35,773 nt of DNA from Sphingobacterium sp. (GTDB lineage: Bacteria > Bacteroidota > Bacteroidia > Sphingobacteriales > Sphingobacteriaceae), in NCBI GenBank assembly GCA_031277715.1, contig JAITLW010000346.1, positions 1 through 35,773 of the forward strand, read 5' to 3'. The notes under the pieces were generated by a model, which was not told the origin of the DNA, made no database searches, and saw only the letters and a program-made list of their open reading frames with translations. Each line of letters starts with the position of its first letter. Position 1 is the first letter of the stretch. A program made the translations under genes and the position numbers. This document shows positions 30,562-35,773 of this stretch, one piece after another.

Positions 30562-31474
30562 TAGCTTGCTGTTGTTTTGAAATTTTATAGAACCAGATTC
30601 CTAATAATATCGTTAAAATAAAGCCTCCAATATACACAAATATTGAATAGCTATCGTATGACTGTAAATCGGCGTATGTTTTCCCTTGCTTAGTATATAC
30701 AAATGCCAAGACCGCCACTGTGGCATTATTCACAAAATGGGCCAATATAGGTATCCAAATATTCTGCGTCCAAACAAACATATAACCAAAGAACACACCT
30801 AAAATCATCCTTGGGAAGAAACCGAAGAACTGCACATGTATTGCACTAAAGATAATAGCGGAAAGCCACACTGTAATATGATAATTCTTAACAAGGCGCT
30901 GTATAATATGCATTAACGAACCTCTGAAATAATATTCTTCAGCAATTGCCGGCATAACAGCCATGACGATAACATTTACTAGAAGCAACTCCCACCGATC
31001 TACCATCACGATACGTTCTGTCAAACTAGCCATGTTATCCTCTTGCAATCGCATCCAGGCCTCTACCTCTTTCAAACTATTCGGGAGCGTCATCTGTGCA
31101 TTAGCATCTCCTATGAGCTGCATAACTGGGCCAAAGGCAAACAAAAGTGCGACAGCAATGACATAGGTCATTCCGAATTTCTTATTTTCTGCGGGAAAAT
31201 AATTAAAATAGGGTTCTAACCTTTGCAGTATAAAGGCAGGCAATAAAAACGTACCAAATGAACTGGCAATCAATAGGGCATACAAAAAGAAGGGACGATT
31301 AGTAAAGGAAGACAAACTTCCTTCATTCTGTAGCACTTCTGCCAACCTCCCATCGGAGAGAACACCCAACAGAAGGATTATGAACTGAACTCCAACACTA
31401 CAAGCCAGCGTCAATAGCAATAAAATAAGGAGCGAACTCCAGGGGCTATTTGGTTTGCCAAGATATTGATTCAT
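30527..31474 (-). CDS. CPBP family intramembrane metalloprotease
   Basis: The 315-residue membrane protein has about eight hydrophobic helices. The CPBP (Abi/CAAX protease-like) motifs are present: EEYYFRGSL with Glu179, Glu180 and Arg184, then His213 in SAIHVQFFGFFP, and His246 in ILAHFVNNATV. These residues form the intramembrane active site known from Rce1-type enzymes. The substrate is unknown; bacterial members range from bacteriocin immunity to housekeeping roles. It starts the minus-strand transcript leading to DUF2007 and cdsA and overlaps DUF2007 by 35 bases. Upstream lies the terminator of the next cluster. Confidence 0.93.
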   Translation of the reverse strand: MNQYLGKPNSPWSSLLILLLLTLACSVGVQFIILLLGVLSDGRLAEVLQNEGSLSSFTNRPFFLYALLIASSFGTFLLPAFILQRLEPYFNYFPAENKKFGMTYVIAVALLFAFGPVMQLIGDANAQMTLPNSLKEVEAWMRLQEDNMASLTERIVMVDRWELLLVNVIVMAVMPAIAEEYYFRGSLMHIIQRLVKNYHITVWLSAIIFSAIHVQFFGFFPRMILGVFFGYMFVWTQNIWIPILAHFVNNATVAVLAFVYTKQGKTYADLQSYDSYSIFVYIGGFILTILLGIWFYKISKQQQANGERLEKNTSI

Positions 31475-31504
31475 GCGCTAAAGTTACTTAATATTTAGAA
31501 CAAC

Positions 31505-31527
31505 AAAAGGGGGCCAAGCCCCCTTTT
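31505..31527 (-). terminator. Terminator after the tricorn-like protease gene
   Basis: AAAAGGGGGC (31505-31514) pairs with GCCCCCTTTT (31518-31527) around a three-base loop. It lies just downstream of the protease stop on the minus strand and upstream of the CPBP operon. Confidence 0.88.
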
Positions 31528-31534
31528 AGTAATT

Positions 31535-34500
31535 TTAATTGACACGAATCGGATCCGCGGGTTTCCTTACCTGTTGATAAGGGTAGGTTTTCATCTCCTC
31601 TAAAAGAACTTTAACTGTTCGTTCTAACTGAGGATCTCTTCCTTCCAACAAGTCTTTAGGCATCTGCTCTACAAAGATATCAGGCGCCACACCTTCGTTT
31701 TCGATAATATAGTTACCATTCAAATCGTATACTCCAAAGTTTGGCGAGGTAATACTTCCTCCATCCAACAATGGTGGATATCCCGAAATACCAACTAATA
31801 TGCCCATTGTAGTACGGCCTACTAGCTTACCTAGTCCTTTAAATCGGAACATATATGGCATCATATCACCTCCAGATCCAGCATTTTCATTGATAATCAT
31901 CGCTTTTGGTCCATAGATACCATTGCCTGGCGTCGTAAATGATTTACCATCACGTATTCCCCATCCTGCGATAAGCTCTCTTGACAACAGATCTATAACA
32001 TAATCCGCTACAGAACCTCCACCATTGTTCCGCTCATCTATCAACAATGCTTTCTTATCCATTTGAGAGAAGTAATATCTATTGAAGTTGCTATATCCTT
32101 CCTGCCCTGTATTCGGCATGTAGACATAGGCGATCTGACCATTACTCAATTGATCTACTTTTTTACGGTTTGTCTCTACCCAATCCATACTACGTAGTCC
32201 CATTTCACTCGAAAAAGAAATTGGATTTACAATTACTTCTCTTGCTCCTTGAAGAGAAGGTTTCGTATTGATTTTCAACACAACTTGCTTACCTACTCTA
32301 TTTTCCAAAAGCTTGTAGATACTTATGTCTGAAGTTAATTTGACCCCGTCAACACTAACAATATAACTACCTTCTTTTATATTCAAACCTGGCTCTGCCA
32401 AAGGCGCTTTGAAAGAAGGGTTCCAATCTAAACGCGTAAAGATTTTATTGATTTTATAAAATCCGTCAACCTGCTCTAGGTCTGCACCCAACGCTCCAGT
32501 ACTGACCGATGGTGTCGAAGGCTGATCTCCAGGATAAACGTAGGCGTGTCCAACAACCAACTCTCCCATCATCTCATTCAATAAATAGCCTAAATCCGAA
32601 CGGTGATTGACATATGGAAGGAATTTTTCATACTTCGCTTTCACTGCTTCCCAGTTTGCCCCATGCATGTTCTCTACATAGAAAAATTCTTTCTGCATCG
32701 CCCATACTTCATTAAATACCTGTTTCCACTCTGCTGCGGGATCCACTTCAAATTTGAAATCATCTATATTTAATTTTCCTGACGCCGGAGCAGGTTTTTG
32801 TCCCGCGTTGACGATGAAGTAGTCTCTACCTGTGGTATACATCATTTTTTTACCATCCGCACTAATGCGGAATCCACGGGCATTATCAACAAGTGCTTTA
32901 TCTTCCATTTTAGTCAAATCAAAGGCTCCTATTGAACTTCCTCGTTGATAGGTAAGCATATTCTCTACACTTCCATCCAGTCTGTAGTAACCTGCAGGCA
33001 AAGGAAGCGCTACTATACGACTATTGATATCCTCAAAATCGACTTCTAGCTTCTTCTCTACTGGCTTCGCTGGCTGTTTAACTTCTTCTTTAGCACCTGT
33101 TTTTTTCTTGTTATCTTTTTTCTCCGCTACTTTCTCTTCCTTCTTTGGTTCTTCGACTTTCTCTTCTTTCACCGTTTCCTCATCACTTTCATTTTTGAAA
33201 AGCGAAGGTGTTTTTTTAGATAAGATAAAAGCGTACACATTAAATTGTGGGTTACGCTCATAAGCAGACATATGTAGACCTGAGTTTGTCAATCCGGTAT
33301 TCGTACTTGCGATAAAGAACAAGTATTTGCCATCTTTACTAAAAGTAGGTTGTGCTACAGCACTCATACCATCGGTAATTTGATGGGATTGCTTTGTTGT
33401 TAAATTATACATAAATGCCGCATTGACACCATTATTGAGGCTTTTGACATAGGTAATCCAGTTTGAATCAAAAGACCATGATGGCTCAAAATGATTGCGC
33501 GTACGCCCTGTAATAGAAGCCAATTTATCGGAATCTACTAATACAACCTTTTTGGAGGCGATATCGACATAGTATAGATTTAAATGTGCATCATTATAAA
33601 ATAGCTTCTTGCTATCCGGAGACCATGTCGGTTCAAAGAAGAATAAGCCCGTTCCTAAATCAATATAGGTAGGCTCCTCGACTGCTTTCTGATCGCGAAG
33701 AACCAGCTGATATTTACCATTCTTATCAGATAGATAAGACACCCATTTACCATTTGGCGACCAAGCGGGAAAACGCTCATGACTGCTGGCCGAATTAGAG
33801 ATATTTCTTGCATCTCCTTTTTCCTTTGGCACAGAAATGATTTCTCCACGGCTCTCGAACAGCGCACGTTGTCCTGTTGGCGAAAGATCGAAGTTGCGGA
33901 TACCAGCTCTCAAGTCCACATATCTTGAACGCTTGAACATAGGATCTGCGGCCAGCGCAATTTTAAGGGTATTCACATTCTTAGTTCCTAAGTCAAGAAT
34001 ATGAACGCGACCATCATACTCAAAGGTCAGTTCATTACCAACTCCCTGCAATGTACGCACATCGTAGTCGTTGTAGTTTGTTAACTTCTCTACTTTTTTC
34101 GATTTAGTATCATAACTGTAGATATTCACAATCTTATCTCGATCGGATAAAAAGTAGATTTTTGAACCTAGCCATACAGGCTTTACATCGTTACAGTTTT
34201 CACCAGGAATAACCTCTACATTTTTCGTCTTTGTATCAAACACCCAAATAGAAGGCATACCTCCTCCGCGGTAGCGCTTGAAAGCAACCCTATCACGTTC
34301 TGTGGGATCCGTATTCTTTATATATGCCCAATAACGCCCGTCCTCAGAGGGAGTTCCCTGATAAGCTTCTGGCATCATTAAAGGAATAGCGTTCTCTGCC
34401 GCAAGCTTAGTTTTATAAAGTCTTGAACCTAAAGAGTACTGAAACTCACGTGTAGTCTGAAAATAAACTTCATCATTACTCAACCAACCTCTGACAATAT

Positions 34501-34834
34501 CTGCTGCAGGGTGAAAAGTAACACGTTTTGGCTCGCCTCCTACAACAGGCACAGTATATACATCCGTATTACCATCATAATTGCCCGTGAAGGCTATTTG
34601 CTTACCGTCAGGGGAAAACATTGGATTCATCTCGACACCAGGATTCGTAGTCAATCGTCGTGGGTTCTGCCCGTTTTTGTCAGCGACCCAAATGTCACCT
34701 CCATAGACAAATGTGACATGTGTCTTACTAATACTAGGATTACGCAGCAACAATGTTTCCTGCTGGGCATGAGCAGCAGAGAGACTTCCAACAGCCAATG
34801 CTATACTCAAAAAATTAGAGACTTTTTTAAACAT
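31535..34834 (-). CDS. Secreted tricorn-like S41 family peptidase with beta-propeller and PDZ domains
   Basis: From ATG at 34834 this is a 1099-residue protein with a signal peptide (about 1-23, SAAHAQQ). Residues about 30-540 form WD/PD40-type beta-propellers (repeated SPDGKQIAF, WSPDSKKLFY and similar). A tricorn C1-like helical domain follows (about 690-760) with His763 in VVGHAYVYPGD. A PDZ domain (about 780-870) comes next, and the catalytic S41 domain has NENAGSGGDMMPYMF with nucleophile Ser987. A Lys/Glu-rich segment (about 547-600) links the propeller to the catalytic half. The protein degrades peptides in the periplasm. Homologues in archaea are cytoplasmic. An upstream in-frame TTG at 34864 was rejected because it spoils the signal peptide. 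Confidence 0.93.
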   Translation of the reverse strand: MFKKVSNFLSIALAVGSLSAAHAQQETLLLRNPSISKTHVTFVYGGDIWVADKNGQNPRRLTTNPGVEMNPMFSPDGKQIAFTGNYDGNTDVYTVPVVGGEPKRVTFHPAADIVRGWLSNDEVYFQTTREFQYSLGSRLYKTKLAAENAIPLMMPEAYQGTPSEDGRYWAYIKNTDPTERDRVAFKRYRGGGMPSIWVFDTKTKNVEVIPGENCNDVKPVWLGSKIYFLSDRDKIVNIYSYDTKSKKVEKLTNYNDYDVRTLQGVGNELTFEYDGRVHILDLGTKNVNTLKIALAADPMFKRSRYVDLRAGIRNFDLSPTGQRALFESRGEIISVPKEKGDARNISNSASSHERFPAWSPNGKWVSYLSDKNGKYQLVLRDQKAVEEPTYIDLGTGLFFFEPTWSPDSKKLFYNDAHLNLYYVDIASKKVVLVDSDKLASITGRTRNHFEPSWSFDSNWITYVKSLNNGVNAAFMYNLTTKQSHQITDGMSAVAQPTFSKDGKYLFFIASTNTGLTNSGLHMSAYERNPQFNVYAFILSKKTPSLFKNESDEETVKEEKVEEPKKEEKVAEKKDNKKKTGAKEEVKQPAKPVEKKLEVDFEDINSRIVALPLPAGYYRLDGSVENMLTYQRGSSIGAFDLTKMEDKALVDNARGFRISADGKKMMYTTGRDYFIVNAGQKPAPASGKLNIDDFKFEVDPAAEWKQVFNEVWAMQKEFFYVENMHGANWEAVKAKYEKFLPYVNHRSDLGYLLNEMMGELVVGHAYVYPGDQPSTPSVSTGALGADLEQVDGFYKINKIFTRLDWNPSFKAPLAEPGLNIKEGSYIVSVDGVKLTSDISIYKLLENRVGKQVVLKINTKPSLQGAREVIVNPISFSSEMGLRSMDWVETNRKKVDQLSNGQIAYVYMPNTGQEGYSNFNRYYFSQMDKKALLIDERNNGGGSVADYVIDLLSRELIAGWGIRDGKSFTTPGNGIYGPKAMIINENAGSGGDMMPYMFRFKGLGKLVGRTTMGILVGISGYPPLLDGGSITSPNFGVYDLNGNYIIENEGVAPDIFVEQMPKDLLEGRDPQLERTVKVLLEEMKTYPYQQVRKPADPIRVN

Positions 34835-34861
34835 AAAGATATTTTCAAGGTTATTGAATGG

Positions 34862-34869
34862 CAAATATA
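34862..34869 (-). promoter_or_regulatory. Bacteroidota -7 promoter element for the tricorn-like protease
   Basis: The minus strand reads TATATTTG, an exact TAnnTTTG match, 27 bases upstream of the ATG at 34834, giving a leader of about 20 bases. Confidence 0.6.
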
Positions 34870-34930
34870 TTTGATTTTAGATGAAGAACAGGATTATATC
34901 TAAGTTGTTGCAATTAAATGGCGATTGGGA

Positions 34931-34962
34931 GAAAAAAAAAGGCTGTTCATTTTGAACAGCCT
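34931..34962 (-). terminator. Terminator after the zinc-ribbon gene
   Basis: GGCTGTTC (34941-34948) and GAACAGCC (34954-34961) form a stem around a five-base loop. On the minus strand the stem is followed by a run of nine T (A at 34932-34940). It ends the nif3/zinc-ribbon transcript. Confidence 0.9.
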
Positions 34963-34985
34963 CTACTTATATTTTCTTGTCTGAA

Positions 34986-35720
34986 TTAATCTTCAGATGC
35001 AATTTCTTCATCTACAAGAACACGTCCACAGTGCTCACAGATAATGATTTTCTTACGTTGACGAATCTCTGATTGCAATTGAGCAGGAATTTTATTGTGA
35101 CATCCTGAACAACTATCTCGCTCTATAGATACAACAGCTAGACCATTACGGTACGAACCTCTAAGCTTGTTATAAACTTTTAATAGACGTTCTTCGTTTT
35201 TCTCTGCAGCAATATCAGCTTTCTTCAAGAATTCCTCTTCCTCGATTTGAGTTTCTGAGGTTATTGTTTCCAACTCCTGTTTCTTGACATCTAGCTCACC
35301 TTTAGAGAAATCTAGGTTCTCCTTAGTTTTCTCATAAGCTTCTGTTTTATTTTTAATTTCAAACTCCGCTTCTTTGATACGCTTTTCGCATACTTGAATC
35401 TCTAAGCCTTGAATTTCGATTTCTTTGGATATCGCATCGTATTCACGATTGTTTTTCACCTCGTTCAATTGCCCTTCGTATTTTTTGATTGCAGACTGTG
35501 CATCTTTAATCATATTTTTACGTTTCACGATTGAATCTTCTAAGTCATCCAATTCCACTCGAATCTTTTCAAGGCGAGTTTCTAGCCCAGCCATTTCGTC
35601 CTCTAAGTCGGCAACCTCTATAGGTAGCTCGCCACGTACTTGACGAATCTTATCTATCTTTGTGTGGATCGATTGCAATGCCCACAATGCTTTTAATTTT
35701 TGTTCTACGGTTTGTTCCAT
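34986..35720 (-). CDS. Coiled-coil zinc-ribbon protein (C4 type, CdsZ/DUF164-like)
   Basis: The 244-residue cytoplasmic protein is a long charged coiled coil (about 5-190, heptads of Leu/Ile with many Glu and Lys). It is capped by a C4 zinc ribbon, with CSGCHNKIP (Cys204, Cys207) and IICEHCGRVL (Cys228, Cys231). This is the domain layout of the bacterial family also called zf-RING_7 or CdsZ, found in many phyla beside Nif3 genes. Its molecular role is unsettled; RNA or ribosome contact has been proposed for relatives. Its ATG overlaps the Nif3-like stop by one base (TAATG), so the two are coupled. A terminator follows. Confidence 0.93.
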   Translation of the reverse strand: MEQTVEQKLKALWALQSIHTKIDKIRQVRGELPIEVADLEDEMAGLETRLEKIRVELDDLEDSIVKRKNMIKDAQSAIKKYEGQLNEVKNNREYDAISKEIEIQGLEIQVCEKRIKEAEFEIKNKTEAYEKTKENLDFSKGELDVKKQELETITSETQIEEEEFLKKADIAAEKNEERLLKVYNKLRGSYRNGLAVVSIERDSCSGCHNKIPAQLQSEIRQRKKIIICEHCGRVLVDEEIASED

Positions 35721-35773
35721 TAACTGTAGTATTTTATTGGATTTGTGTCTATTTCTGTCAATAGAACAGCAAA
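35720..35773 (-). CDS. Nif3-like dinuclear metal centre protein, C-terminal end only
   Basis: Only 17 codons are present before the window edge, reading FAVLLTEIDTNPIKYYS and then TAA at 35720-35722. The ending LLTEIxTNPIxYY is, from memory, the usual C-terminus of Bacteroidota Nif3/DUF34 proteins (hexameric dinuclear-metal proteins of uncertain enzymatic role). Directly preceding a CdsZ-like zinc-ribbon gene with a one-base overlap is the usual arrangement and supports the call. The short stretch limits certainty. Confidence 0.7.
   Translation of the reverse strand, partial: FAVLLTEIDTNPIKYYS

Noticed and set aside
33024..33263. 79-residue Ser/Phe-rich plus-strand ORF
   Set aside because: It is the antisense of the Lys/Glu-rich linker of the protease; the composition is explained by that repeat-like sequence.

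Overview
The window looks like an ordinary chromosomal segment of a Sphingobacteriaceae-type Bacteroidota (Sphingobacterium or a close relative). The evidence is the low-to-moderate GC content, promoters of the Bacteroidota form TAnnTTTG, few visible Shine-Dalgarno sequences, many secreted proteins cut near an AQ or SQ motif, and families typical of this phylum (DUF3078, SMUG2-like DUF4918, a tricorn-like S41 protease, a secreted PIG-L deacetylase with a Na+ symporter). I see no prophage, transposase, CRISPR array, plasmid function or classical defence island.

Layout. Positions 1-1840 (minus strand) hold an HU protein, a membrane-anchored TPR protein, a 29-residue very basic ribosome-type protein and the start of RNase G. 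Positions 1987-4632 (minus) are a tight set: SMUG2-like uracil-DNA glycosylase, DUF488, a small secreted barrel-like protein and a BioF-like PLP enzyme. A secreted amidohydrolase (4893-6224, plus) is followed by a terminator shared with tRNA-Lys(CTT). A lone secreted protein of unknown function lies at 6446-7135. Positions 7263-11755 (minus) are a hexuronate operon, uxaC-kdgK-kdgA-MFS transporter, which lacks the fructuronate reductase and mannonate dehydratase steps. tRNA-Arg(CCT) follows.

Positions 12337-13583 (plus) are a peroxide/thiol cluster of 2-Cys peroxiredoxin, thioredoxin and a small helical protein. The 456-base gap after it holds a possible structured RNA ending in a strong terminator, then a 10/20-bp periodic repeat. 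Positions 14040-18493 (plus) encode a secreted PIG-L deacetylase, a 65-residue membrane protein, a 39-residue single-helix protein and a Na+/solute symporter in overlapping frames. A 12-copy 7-bp satellite (18472-18555) separates the symporter from a convergent envelope operon (23295-18553) of O-methyltransferase, two GH73 glucosaminidases, a carboxypeptidase-regulatory-like protein, a DUF3078 barrel and an amidase lipoprotein.

Positions 23450-25212 carry a GTP cyclohydrolase I and PTPS-like pair, divergent from futalosine hydrolase. Then come pyruvate dehydrogenase E1 beta, a secreted DUF6263-like protein, gcvH and anmK. Positions 28870-31474 (minus) are an overlapping set: CPBP protease, DUF2007, cdsA, DUF2461. 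The window ends with a 1099-residue tricorn-like protease, a coiled-coil zinc-ribbon protein and the last codons of a Nif3-like gene.

Most of this is housekeeping. The parts most worth a second look are the overlapping small membrane ORF before the symporter, the satellite carrying both stop codons of a convergent pair, the candidate RNA and phased repeat at 13698-13930, the apparently leaderless PTPS-like gene, and the hairpin before RNase G.
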